Source of the DNA: JBFHNV01 sp965365655
Lineage (GTDB): Bacteria; Pseudomonadota; Gammaproteobacteria; HK1
Length of the DNA: 9,690 bases
NCBI GenBank assembly: GCA_965365655.1
Contig: CBDUCN010000204.1
Location: 1-9,690, forward strand
Direction: 5' to 3'
Of this stretch, positions 1 to 8,330 are shown piece after piece; positions within the stretch are counted from its first letter, which is position 1, and each line of letters starts with the position of its first letter. Under the pieces are notes generated by a model. It saw nothing but the letters and a program-made list of their open reading frames with translations, was not told the DNA's origin and ran no database searches. The position numbers and the translations under genes were made by a program.

Positions 1-3000
1 GTCGCGATGGTGCACCTGCAGGAGCCCGCCGCGTCGCTGCGCGGCCGGCGCCCGCAGGTCAACGTCCTCGGCGGCGCGATCGAGATGCTGTCGCGGCAGG
101 CGGTCGCGGCCGCGCGCTCGTACGTCATCCCGGTGGGCCGCGACACCTTCACCCGCCTCGGCGGCGCGGACTCACCGGGCGAGCCGTTCAAGACGGTGGA
201 GCTGCAGCTCGTGGCGTTCCAGGACGCGACCAGCGTGCAGATCGTGAGCCCGGGCGCCGGCACGGTGAACTTCGTGCTCGACCGCGGGCAGCACTACTCG
301 TCGCGCGGCCAGATCGACGGGGTCTCGGGCGCCCCGTCGGGCGTCGCCGCGCCGGCCATCGTCGTCAACGAGGGCACGAAGATATCCACCAGCGCGCCGA
401 TCGCCGGCATGTTCATCGCCGGCGGCGACGACCGCTACGCGTCGCGCACCTTCAACATCCTGCCCGACATCCTGCACGGCAACGACTACATGCTGACGGC
501 GCCGGGCGACGCCGCGCAGAACAATCCTGCGAACGCGTACGTGTTCAACCCGGACCCGCTGAACCCGATCACCGTCACGGTCACCGACAGCGCCGGCACG
601 CGCACGCTGAACGTGCCGCCCGGGCGGTCCGTCGCCTACGGCCCGCCCGGCACCTTCCCGCCGTCCGGCTCCACCGCCCGCCTCACCAGCAACCGCACGT
701 TCTGGGGCATCACGGCCTACGACAGCCAGGGCGTCGCGTTCGACTGGGGGCACTCGTGGCTCGCGACCCGCTTCCTCGGCAACACCTACACCGCGCCCGC
801 GGCGCTGACGTTCAGCAACACGGCCGCGCTGTTCGTGTCGCCGGTCGAGGACAACACCTGCGTGCGGCTGGACTTCGACAACGACGGGGTGTTCGACCAG
901 ACGAACGGCCTCGGCGGCACGCCGCTGCCGCCGGCCGGCACCCCGAACTGCGCCGACGGCTATCTGGTCGATGCCCTGTCGTCGCTCGCGGTGTTCGATC
1001 CGGACGGCGATGCGACCGGCGCCCGGGTCCTCGCGAACAAGCCGGTCGCGGTCGCGTACGGGCTGGAGACGGACACGACGGAGCCCACCAACGCCGCGCA
1101 GGACCTCGGCTACGCGGTGTACCCGACGCTGCAGCTGTTCCTCGACCCGGTGATGACGCTGGACAAGGCGTCCGACCGCGGCGCGATCGCGAGCGCCGGC
1201 GGCACCGTGACCTACACGCTGGACATCAGCGCGTTCGCGTTCGGGGACCTGACGGCGCTGAGCGTGGTGGACCTGCTCCCCGCCGGCGGCAGCTACGTCG
1301 CGGGCAGCACCGTCATCACCCGGCCCGATCTCAGCACGATAGGCGGCGCCGCGGCCGACCCGGTGCAGACCCCGGACTTCGACGGCAGCGGACGCACGCA
1401 GCTCGACTGGAGCGCGAGCCTCGTCGACGCGGGCGCCCTGCCGCTGCCGCTCGCGCCCAGCGAGCGGCTGGTGATCGAGTACGACGTCGCGTACACGGGC
1501 CCGCTCGCCCCCGGCGTGCTGCTCAACGACGCGCGCGCCGACGGCACGCTCGGGAACAGCGTGTTCTCGCCCACCGACAGCGCGGCCGTCGTGGTCACGG
1601 ACATCGTGGTCGGCAAGGCGGTGACGGACGACGGCACCCCCGAGGCGGGCGAGGTGCTGAGCTACGCGCTGACGGTGGACAACCCGCCCGGCTCGCCCGC
1701 GCTCAGCGACGTCGTGATCACCGATCCGCTGCCGCCGGGGACCACGTTCTGCGACGCCGCCGTCGACCCGGTGAACTGCGCGCCGATCGGCGACGCGCCG
1801 CCGTTCACCGGAGCCTACTCGGCCGCGCTCAACGCGGTGGTGTGGACGGCCGCGAGCGTGCCGGGCGGAACGGGGCCCGTCGTGCTGTCCTTCGATGCGC
1901 GGATCAATGCGAGCACGGCCGCCGGCACGGTGATCGCGAACGCGGCGACGGTGGAGAGCCTGAACATCCCGCCGTTCCCGACCAACGCCGTCGAGAGCAC
2001 GGTGGTCGGGCCGGACCTCGTGCTCGCGAAGAGCATCGTCGGCAACCCGGACCCGGTGCACCCGGGCGAGGCCGTGACCTTCGATGTCACGGTCTCCAAC
2101 GTCGGCGACGGCACCGCGGCGGACGTGTTCATCGTGGACCCGATCCCCGCGACCACGGCCTACCAGCCGGAATCCATGCGCTGGAAGCTGAACGCCGGCG
2201 CCTTCCAGGCGCTCAGCGACGCGCCGGGTCCCGACGCGGGGGGCGCGGAAGCGGAGCTGAACGGCGGCCAGCTGGAGTTCCGGCTGCCGGCGCTGGGCCC
2301 GGGCCAGGACCTGACGTTCCGCTTCACCGTCGTCGTCACCGGCGTCAGCGGGCAGAGCGTCGGCAACCAGGCGACGGTCAGCTCGGCGACGGTGCAGCCG
2401 GCGGACACCCCGCTGGTGCAGGTGATCATCGACGGCGACGCGGCCATCACCGGTGCCCACCTGTACCTGGACCTCGACGGCAACGGCCAGCAGGACCCCG
2501 GCGAGCCCGACCTCGCGAACGTCGACGTCGCGGTCACCGACGAGGACGGCAACGTGCAGGTGGTCACCACCAACTCGAACGGCAACATCTCGGTCGTGGT
2601 GCCAGCCGACAACGCGGTGGACCCCGGACTCACGTCGCTGGACGTCGACGAGACGGATCCGGACTTCCCGGCCGGCGCGACGCTGATCGCCGCCGGCGCG
2701 CCGAACCCGCCCGGCTGCAGCGGCGGCAAGACCGACCCGCAGCTCGTGACCGCGATCGCGGGCGCGACCGTGATCGCGTGCGACCGCGGCTACCGGCCCG
2801 CGCCGGTGACCATCGCGAAGACCTCGGACGCGCCGCCGGCCGGCGTGCAGCCCGGCGCGACCGTCACCTACACGGTGAGCCTCAGCAACACCTCCGGCGT
2901 CAACCAGGGCGACGTCGCGATCAGCGACGCGCTGCCGGCCGGCATGAGCTTCGTCGCCGGCAGCGCCCAGGTCGTCGCGCCCGCGATCCGGGTCACGGAG

Positions 3001-6000
3001 TACTTCCTCGGCACGGGGCCCGGGGAGTTCGCCGGCACCACGTTCGATCTCGCGCTGAACCAGGATCTGCAGCCGGACTGGTTCGTCATCGTCCAGGGCA
3101 GCGACGGCGCGGGCGCCGCGACCGGCGATCGCGGCCCCGACGAGAACTACGTGCGCGTCACGCACGACCCGTTCGCGACCGGCGAGCTCGCGGCGAGCGG
3201 GGCCGCGAACGTGATCCGCCTCGCGCGCGGAGCAGCCGTGGACAACTGGGTGGGCGTGGTGACGGTGGTCGAGTCGTTGCCGGGCGCCGGCGCCGACGGC
3301 TTCACGCTGCGCGACGTGCGCGAGGTCGCGCACCCCGCGCTCGGCACCTCGGGCAGCGAGGCGATCGCGGGCACGTGGAGCGACGTCGGGCAGGTGCAGC
3401 TGGTCGGCGGCTACAACGGCGCCGGCTGCAGCACCGCCGAGCCGTCTCCCGCGAACACCAAGGCCTGTCACGTGCGCCTGTTCCCGAGCGGCGCCGGCAC
3501 CATCGAGTGGACCCGCAACGGCGACGGCGGCGCCGCGACGCTCGCGGCGGCCACCAGCACCGTGATGGCCGTCGAGTGGGGCGCGGACTGGACGGTGCAG
3601 CGCGCGCGCGTGACCGGCAACGCGGGCGGCAACGGCGCGGACGCCGTCTCGGAGTACAACACCGCCGCGTTCACCAGCGGCGGCGTCAACACGCCGGTGA
3701 GCCGCGCCGCCACCTGGGTCTGGGGCAGCGGCCACACCAACGACACCTCCACCGGCAACGCGTCCGAGGGGGTTCTGATCGCGCTCGGCGACGGCGTCAA
3801 CCAGAACCCCGTCGAGACGACGGTCGCGGTGGGCATCGAGTCGAACAACAAGAGCGTCGACTTCGAGGTCTGGGCCCTCACCCATCCGGGCCTCGCCGTC
3901 GACCAGCGCTTCAAGTCCGACGGCGACATCGGCGAGCTGCAGGTGGACGTCACGGTGGACGGCCAGCCGTTCAACCGCATGGCGCTCGCGAGCAACGGCA
4001 CGACCGGCAACAACGACACCTATCCGCGGCCGATGTTCTCCGCGCGCTACGTCACGCCCGACACCGTGCGCCTCGAGCGCCGGCGCAGCGGCGAGAACTT
4101 CCCGGCCTGGGTCCAGGGCATCGGCTTCGCCGGCGTCACGTCGCTGTCCGCCGGCGGCGCGCTGCCGCCCGGCCCGGCTTCCGGCACCCTCGCGAGCGGC
4201 TACGAGCTGCCGCCCGGCGCAACGCTGACCGTGACCTTCCAGGCCCGCGTCGACGATCCGCTGGCCGGCGGCATCGCGCAGCTGACGAACAGCGCCACCG
4301 TGACCACCGACAACGTGCCCGGCGGCGTCACCGACACCGTCACCGATCCGGTCGTGCGACCGGACGTCAGCGTCGAGCCGAACGGCGCGCTGGCGCTGCT
4401 GTCGGACAACGGCGCCGGGGCGCTGCTCGCGCCGCGCACCGCGACGTTCACCCACGAGGTGACGAATACCGGCGACCAGCCCGACTCCTTCGCGCTCGCC
4501 GCGTTCAGCGCCGGCGCGCGGCGGCTCGAGCTGCTGGACCCCGCGACCGGCGTCGTGCTCGCGACCGACAGCGACGGCGACGGCACGTGGGACGGCGCCG
4601 CGCCGAACACCGGCACGCTGGCACCGGGCGAGCGCGCCGCGTACCGGCTGCGCGTGACGCTGGACCCCGGCACCGCCGTCGGCAGCGAGGACACGCTGCG
4701 CCTGCGCGCCGTGTCGGACAACTTCGCGGGCGTGCTCGCCGAGGCCTTCGACGAGCTGCGCCTGGTCGCGGCCGACCCGGCCGGCGCCGCCGACGTGCTC
4801 GTGACGCCGGACCACTCCACGTTCGCCGCCGCCGGCGAGAAGGTGGTGTTCACTCACCGCATCACGAACAACACGGGCGCCAGCCGATCGTTCGCGCTGG
4901 GCGCGATCAGCACGCTGGGCTACACCGCGAAGCTCTATCGCGACACCGACGGCAACGGCGTGTTCTCGCCGGGCGTGGACACCGCGATCAGCAGCACCGT
5001 GACGCTCGCCGACGGCGCCGCGCAGCAGGTGTTCGTGACCGTCGACGTGCCGCCGGGCGCGGCCGTGGGCGACGTGGACGTGACGACCGTCATCGCGACC
5101 TTCTTCGACGACAACGGCACGCCGGACGACTTCTCCGACGACGTCGAGTTCGGAGGCGCGGCCACCGACACGATCACCGTGTCCGGCGAGAGCAACCCGC
5201 AGCTCGGCTTCAATCTCTCCGGCGGCGGCACCCAGGTCGTGACGCCCGGCGACGTCGCCGTGTACCCGGGCACGCTCGCGAACACCGGCGCGGGCGCGGA
5301 TCGCTACGAGTTCACGATCTCGGCGTCGGTGTACGCCGACGACCCGACGGCGCCGCCGAACCAGCCCGACGACGGGCTCGCGCACCCGAGCGAGCTGGTG
5401 CTGCTCGACCCCGACGGCAACGGCGTCGTCGACACGCCGCCGCTGCTGGTCGCCCGCGACAGCACCGGCGACGGCGTGTGGGACGCGATCGACGTCAACG
5501 GCGACGGCGTGATCGACGGCACCGACGTCGGCACCGGCCCGTTCGACCTCGACGGCGACGGGTTCCCGGACTTCGCGGTCGCCCCCGGCGTGTCCTCGCC
5601 GTACGAGCTGCGCCGCGCGGTGAGCTCCGCGCAGGGCGCGTACTCGGACCCGGTGACGCTGAGCGCGGTCTCCGCCGGCTCCGGCAAGGTGGACAGCGTG
5701 ACCGCGACGACCTCGGTGCAGGCCGCGACCCTCGCCGTGGTCGGCACCCTCGCGGCGTGGGACGGCGGCGACGGCGCCGTCGTGCAGTGGGTCACGCGCA
5801 GCGAGCACGGCACGGTCGGGTTCACGCTCGAGCGCCTGCAGCCGCGCAGCGGACGCTGGCGCGCGGTGAACCGCGAGCTGGTGCCGGGGCTGCTGCACAG
5901 CCGGCACGGCGGCGTGTACCGGCTGCGCGATCCGCGCGTGCGCGGCGGCGACCGCGTGACCTACCGCCTGGTGGAGCTGGAGGCGACGGGCGCGACCCTG

Positions 6001-8259
6001 GTCCACGGACCGTACGGCGTCACGGTCTCACGCGCGCCCCCACCGGCGCTCGACGCGGCCGAGGTGGAGCGCCCGCTGCCCGGATTCGAACGCGTGCGCC
6101 GCAGCCTCGGCGCGCTGGCCGACGCGCGGCGCGCGCGCAAGCTCGCGGCGCGCGCCGAGGCGGCGCTCGCGCGCGCCGCGCGGCGCGGCCCGGTCATCGA
6201 GATCGGCGTGCGCGAGACCGGCGTGTACCGGCTCACCGCACGGCGCCTCGCGGCGGCGCTCGGCGAGCGCGAGGCGACGGTGCGGCGGCTGATCCGCGGC
6301 AACGCGCTGCAGCTCAGCCGCGCCGGCGAGCGGGTCGCGACCCTTGCGGAAGGCGACGCCGCGCTGCTGTTCCTCGGCGAGGCCATCGCGAGCCAGTACA
6401 CCCGCGACAACGTGTACCGGCTGTCGATGGGGCGGGGCCTGCGCATGGCGCGTGTCGACGCCGGGGCGCCGGCACCGGCGAGCGGCCAGGCGAGCCCGTT
6501 CACCGCGCACGCGGAGGACAACCGCTTCCCGATCACGCACCTGTTCGACGATCCGGACGGCGACTACTGGATGTGGGACTTCCGCTTCCAGGATCTGCTG
6601 CTCCCGATCAACGACGCCGCGTTCCCGGTGCGGACGCCGCACCCGGCGCCCGCGGGCACGGCGGTCGTGACGGTGCGCCTGCACGGGGCCCTGGAGGCGC
6701 GTCACCGCGCGCGCATCGCGCTCGGCGGCACCGCGGTGGAGACCGAGTGGCGCGGGCTCACGCCGCACACGGTGCGCTTCGAGGTCGACGCGTCGGCGCT
6801 CGGCGACGGCGAGACGCCGGTGACGGTGGACGGCCTCGGCTCCGGCGACCCGGGCCAGCCCAGCACCTTCTACATCAACGACGTCGACATCACGTATCCG
6901 CGGCGCCACCTCGCCGACGGCGGCGAGCGCACGGTGCCGCACGCGCCGGGGGCGGTGACCGGCATCGGCGGCTTCGCGCGATCGGACGTGCGCGTGCTCG
7001 ACGTCAGCGTGCCCGCGCGCCCGCGGCTGCTGCGCCGCGCGACGCTGGATTCGGGGCCGCACGGAACGCGGGTCAGCGTCGCGCCGCGCAGCCTCGCAGT
7101 GAGCGACGTGCTGGCCTTCGACGGCAGCGCGGTGCGCGAGCCCGAGTGGATCGAGGCCGACCGCCCGTCGAACCTGCGCTGGGCCGGCCACGCGGTGGAC
7201 TGGCTGCTGATCACGTCCGGCGACATGGTCGACGCGGCGGCGCTGCTCGCCGCGCACCGCGAAGGCCAGGGCCTGCGCACGCTGGTGGTCGACGTCGAGG
7301 ACGTGTACGACGAGTTCGCGTTCGGCGTGCGCGACGCCGACGCGATCTGGGCGTTCCTGCGCCACGCGTTCGTGCACTGGCGCGCGGCGCCGCGCTACGT
7401 CGTGCTCGCCGGCGAGGGCTCGTTCGACTACAAGGACTACCTCGGCCACGGCGACAGCATCATCCCCACCCTGCTCGCGCCGACCACCGACGGGCTGTTC
7501 CCGTCGGACAACCTGTTCGCGGACGTGGCCGGCAACGACTTCCTGCCGGAGATGGCCATCGGCCGCCTGCCGGTGATCGACGCCGCCGAGCTCGAGGCGG
7601 TCGCGAACAAGCTGATCGCGTACGAGTCCAGCGCCGGCGCGTGGACCGGGCAGGCGGTGTTCGGTGCCGACGCGGAGGATGCCGGCGGCGACTTCGCTGC
7701 CGCCAGCGAGGGCGTGGTGGACACCGTGCCGCCGGGGCTGCTCGACGTGGAGCGCCTGTACATGGGCCCCGACGGGATCCCGCCGGGCGCCGCGCGCACG
7801 CGCCTGCACGAGCGCCTGAACGCGGGCCTCGCGTTCTTCAACTTCTTCGGCCACGCGGCCACCGGCAGCATCGGCAACGTGGACCCGGGGCTGATCAGCA
7901 GCGCCGACCTGCTGGGCGCCGGCGGCCCGATCGCGAACGGCGACGCGCTGCCGGTGATCACCGCCTTCACGTGCTTCGTCGGCCAGTTCGGCTTCCCGGG
8001 CGACGACGGCGTCGGCGAGCTGCTGCTGGTGAGTCCCGACCGCGGCGCGGCGGCGGTGTTCTCGCCGTCCGGGCTGTCGCGCACCCACCTCGCGCAGCGC
8101 CTCGGCCGCGGCTTCTACGACGCGACCTTCGGCGACGGCGAGCTGGTGATCGGCGAGGCCATCCTCGGCGCGCAGTCCCGCTACGCGGCCGGCGGCGGCG
8201 ACGTGCACCTGCTCGACATCTACAACCTGCTGGGCGATCCGGCGACGATCATGAAGTGA
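1..8259 (+). CDS. Giant multidomain C25-family (gingipain-like) cysteine peptidase with DUF11 and adhesin-like modules, 5' partial
   Basis: The frame is open from base 1 to the TGA at 8257-8259. The first in-window ATG (base 7) gives 2,750 residues, but it has no signal peptide and no clear ribosome site and opens inside a beta-rich domain, so the true start is probably upstream. Layout: IgGFc-binding-like region about 1-375; DUF11 repeats about 379-805; SdrD_B-like domain about 809-930; a fourth DUF11 domain about 934-1450 interrupted by a module at about 994-1376; three beta-sandwich modules resembling NEW3-type domains about 1451-1900; fibronectin-III-like domain about 1909-2009; Arg/Ala-rich linker about 2009-2061; a conserved domain preceding the peptidase about 2061-2397; peptidase C25 domain about 2398-2750. 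The likely role is a secreted or surface-attached endopeptidase carried on a long adhesive stalk. The C25 assignment is strong. Substrate and secretion route are not shown. No C-terminal sorting domain follows the catalytic domain. Confidence 0.92.
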   Translation, partial: VAMVHLQEPAASLRGRRPQVNVLGGAIEMLSRQAVAAARSYVIPVGRDTFTRLGGADSPGEPFKTVELQLVAFQDATSVQIVSPGAGTVNFVLDRGQHYSSRGQIDGVSGAPSGVAAPAIVVNEGTKISTSAPIAGMFIAGGDDRYASRTFNILPDILHGNDYMLTAPGDAAQNNPANAYVFNPDPLNPITVTVTDSAGTRTLNVPPGRSVAYGPPGTFPPSGSTARLTSNRTFWGITAYDSQGVAFDWGHSWLATRFLGNTYTAPAALTFSNTAALFVSPVEDNTCVRLDFDNDGVFDQTNGLGGTPLPPAGTPNCADGYLVDALSSLAVFDPDGDATGARVLANKPVAVAYGLETDTTEPTNAAQDLGYAVYPTLQLFLDPVMTLDKASDRGAIASAGGTVTYTLDISAFAFGDLTALSVVDLLPAGGSYVAGSTVITRPDLSTIGGAAADPVQTPDFDGSGRTQLDWSASLVDAGALPLPLAPSERLVIEYDVAYTGPLAPGVLLNDARADGTLGNSVFSPTDSAAVVVTDIVVGKAVTDDGTPEAGEVLSYALTVDNPPGSPALSDVVITDPLPPGTTFCDAAVDPVNCAPIGDAPPFTGAYSAALNAVVWTAASVPGGTGPVVLSFDARINASTAAGTVIANAATVESLNIPPFPTNAVESTVVGPDLVLAKSIVGNPDPVHPGEAVTFDVTVSNVGDGTAADVFIVDPIPATTAYQPESMRWKLNAGAFQALSDAPGPDAGGAEAELNGGQLEFRLPALGPGQDLTFRFTVVVTGVSGQSVGNQATVSSATVQPADTPLVQVIIDGDAAITGAHLYLDLDGNGQQDPGEPDLANVDVAVTDEDGNVQVVTTNSNGNISVVVPADNAVDPGLTSLDVDETDPDFPAGATLIAAGAPNPPGCSGGKTDPQLVTAIAGATVIACDRGYRPAPVTIAKTSDAPPAGVQPGATVTYTVSLSNTSGVNQGDVAISDALPAGMSFVAGSAQVVAPAIRVTEYFLGTGPGEFAGTTFDLALNQDLQPDWFVIVQGSDGAGAATGDRGPDENYVRVTHDPFATGELAASGAANVIRLARGAAVDNWVGVVTVVESLPGAGADGFTLRDVREVAHPALGTSGSEAIAGTWSDVGQVQLVGGYNGAGCSTAEPSPANTKACHVRLFPSGAGTIEWTRNGDGGAATLAAATSTVMAVEWGADWTVQRARVTGNAGGNGADAVSEYNTAAFTSGGVNTPVSRAATWVWGSGHTNDTSTGNASEGVLIALGDGVNQNPVETTVAVGIESNNKSVDFEVWALTHPGLAVDQRFKSDGDIGELQVDVTVDGQPFNRMALASNGTTGNNDTYPRPMFSARYVTPDTVRLERRRSGENFPAWVQGIGFAGVTSLSAGGALPPGPASGTLASGYELPPGATLTVTFQARVDDPLAGGIAQLTNSATVTTDNVPGGVTDTVTDPVVRPDVSVEPNGALALLSDNGAGALLAPRTATFTHEVTNTGDQPDSFALAAFSAGARRLELLDPATGVVLATDSDGDGTWDGAAPNTGTLAPGERAAYRLRVTLDPGTAVGSEDTLRLRAVSDNFAGVLAEAFDELRLVAADPAGAADVLVTPDHSTFAAAGEKVVFTHRITNNTGASRSFALGAISTLGYTAKLYRDTDGNGVFSPGVDTAISSTVTLADGAAQQVFVTVDVPPGAAVGDVDVTTVIATFFDDNGTPDDFSDDVEFGGAATDTITVSGESNPQLGFNLSGGGTQVVTPGDVAVYPGTLANTGAGADRYEFTISASVYADDPTAPPNQPDDGLAHPSELVLLDPDGNGVVDTPPLLVARDSTGDGVWDAIDVNGDGVIDGTDVGTGPFDLDGDGFPDFAVAPGVSSPYELRRAVSSAQGAYSDPVTLSAVSAGSGKVDSVTATTSVQAATLAVVGTLAAWDGGDGAVVQWVTRSEHGTVGFTLERLQPRSGRWRAVNRELVPGLLHSRHGGVYRLRDPRVRGGDRVTYRLVELEATGATLVHGPYGVTVSRAPPPALDAAEVERPLPGFERVRRSLGALADARRARKLAARAEAALARAARRGPVIEIGVRETGVYRLTARRLAAALGEREATVRRLIRGNALQLSRAGERVATLAEGDAALLFLGEAIASQYTRDNVYRLSMGRGLRMARVDAGAPAPASGQASPFTAHAEDNRFPITHLFDDPDGDYWMWDFRFQDLLLPINDAAFPVRTPHPAPAGTAVVTVRLHGALEARHRARIALGGTAVETEWRGLTPHTVRFEVDASALGDGETPVTVDGLGSGDPGQPSTFYINDVDITYPRRHLADGGERTVPHAPGAVTGIGGFARSDVRVLDVSVPARPRLLRRATLDSGPHGTRVSVAPRSLAVSDVLAFDGSAVREPEWIEADRPSNLRWAGHAVDWLLITSGDMVDAAALLAAHREGQGLRTLVVDVEDVYDEFAFGVRDADAIWAFLRHAFVHWRAAPRYVVLAGEGSFDYKDYLGHGDSIIPTLLAPTTDGLFPSDNLFADVAGNDFLPEMAIGRLPVIDAAELEAVANKLIAYESSAGAWTGQAVFGADAEDAGGDFAAASEGVVDTVPPGLLDVERLYMGPDGIPPGAARTRLHERLNAGLAFFNFFGHAATGSIGNVDPGLISSADLLGAGGPIANGDALPVITAFTCFVGQFGFPGDDGVGELLLVSPDRGAAAVFSPSGLSRTHLAQRLGRGFYDATFGDGELVIGEAILGAQSRYAAGGGDVHLLDIYNLLGDPATIMK
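1141..2430 (+). repeat. Tandem DUF11 (conserved repeat, TIGR01451-like) domains, three copies
   Basis: Three divergent protein-level repeats of about 135-155 residues start near residues 379 (MTLDKASDRG), 532 (DIVVGKAVTDDG) and 668 (PDLVLAKSIVGNPD). Each follows the DUF11 pattern: a K-x(n)-G opening, a V-x-Y-x-L or V-T-F-x-V strand, an N-x-G or equivalent turn, a V-x-D-x-L/I-P core motif (VVDLLPAG, ITDPLPPG, IVDPIPAT), and an N-x-A-x-V type closing strand. DUF11 domains are beta sandwiches typical of long bacterial cell-surface proteins, where they act as spacers or stalks. A fourth copy follows after an SdrD_B-like domain and is described with its insertion. Confidence 0.8.
2431..2805 (+). 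other. SdrD_B / CNA-B-like beta domain within the giant protein
   Basis: Residues about 809-933 carry a G-x-x-L-Y-L-D-L-D-G-N-G-Q-Q-D-P-G-E opening with Asp822 to Asp830, then a VDVAVTDEDGN strand and alternating beta strands. The D-x-D-x-N-G...D-x-G-E signature is typical of SdrD_B domains, which bind calcium and stiffen surface-protein stalks. Two cysteines, C904 and C925, lie in the second half and could form a local disulfide. The domain sits between DUF11 repeats three and four, a common arrangement in surface proteins. The domain name is by pattern only. Confidence 0.6.
2986..4134 (+). other. Unassigned module of about 380 residues inserted into a DUF11 domain
   Basis: The fourth DUF11 domain begins at about residue 934 and proceeds normally through ALPAGMSFVAGSAQV near 975-990. 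It then breaks into a long segment starting RVTEYFLGTG (about 995) and ending WVQGIGFAG (about 1376). The DUF11 fold resumes with LPPGATLTVTFQARV and closes with LTNSATV. The insert is rich in beta strands, Trp and Gly, includes VQGSDG and PDENYVRVTHDPF segments, and has one close cysteine pair (C1141, C1154). I do not recognise the family with certainty. It could be a carbohydrate- or ligand-binding beta sandwich displayed from the stalk. Its boundaries are estimates from where the DUF11 pattern stops and restarts. Confidence 0.55.
5407..5571 (+). other. Cluster of four Asp-rich calcium-type loops
   Basis: Residues 1801-1855 carry four nine-residue loops of D-x-[DNT]-G-[DN]-G-x-x-D type: DPDGNGVVD (1801), DSTGDGVWD (1818), DVNGDGVID (1829) and DLDGDGFPD (1847). 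Similar single loops occur elsewhere in the protein, for example DFDNDGVFD (289), DLDGNGQQD (822), DSDGDGTWD (1521) and DTDGNGVFS (1646). Such loops resemble dockerin, thrombospondin type-3 and EF-hand calcium sites. Calcium-dependent stiffening or folding outside the cell is the likely role. This is inferred from the motif; spacing does not match a full dockerin pair. Confidence 0.6.
7198..8256 (+). other. Peptidase C25 (gingipain-family) catalytic domain within the giant protein
   Basis: This covers residues about 2398-2750. Family landmarks appear in the expected order: a beta strand followed by the VDVEDVYDEFAFG segment near 2430, GEGSFD at 2469-2474, an SDN motif with Asp2501, IGRLPV with Gly2519-Arg2520, the catalytic His2616 in NFFGHAATG (codon 7852-7854), the catalytic Cys2656 in TAFTCFVGQ (codon 7972-7974), and a closing LLGDP at 2741-2745. 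His and Cys are 40 residues apart, the order and rough distance expected for the C25 dyad, so the enzyme looks active. The protein ends five residues after LLGDP. In gingipains and many related proteins, immunoglobulin-like and sorting domains follow at this point; here there are none. Cleavage specificity cannot be read from the sequence. Confidence 0.9.
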
Positions 8260-8293
8260 CGCACCGCGGCGCGACCCCGGACGGCATCGCGCG

Positions 8294-8314
8294 GCGCGCG
8301 CCGCCGGCGCGCGC
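8294..8314. repeat. Perfect 9-bp G/C inverted repeat in the intergenic gap
   Basis: GCGCGCGCC at 8294-8302 and GGCGCGCGC at 8306-8314 are exact reverse complements separated by three bases. The stem begins 34 bases after the stop codon of the peptidase gene and ends 22 bases before the PqqD-like start. There is no T-run after it, so it is not a standard intrinsic terminator. It could pause RNA polymerase, protect the upstream mRNA 3' end or reduce read-through. In DNA this GC-rich and alternating, chance is a real alternative. Confidence 0.4.
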
Positions 8315-8324
8315 ACGGCACGAT

Positions 8325-8330
8325 TACACT
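8325..8330 (+). promoter_or_regulatory. Possible -10 element (TACACT) for a leaderless PqqD-like transcript
   Basis: TACACT matches four of six bases of the sigma70 -10 consensus and sits in a small AT-richer patch in otherwise G/C-dominated DNA. It ends six bases before the ATG at 8337, which would place the transcription start at or next to the start codon. The start codon has no Shine-Dalgarno sequence, consistent with a leaderless message. No -35 hexamer is seen at the usual distance. Read-through from the upstream gene is the alternative. Confidence 0.3.

Noticed and set aside
172..6006. A 1,944-codon open frame on the minus strand, antisense to the giant gene
   Set aside because: Its translation is Arg-, Ala-, Val- and His-rich with no recognisable domain. 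It is a by-product of G/C third positions in the + strand gene, which carries clear domain signatures.
6028..8316. A 762-codon minus-strand frame across the peptidase domain
   Set aside because: It has no domain-like pattern and lies opposite the well-supported C25 domain. It is a GC shadow.
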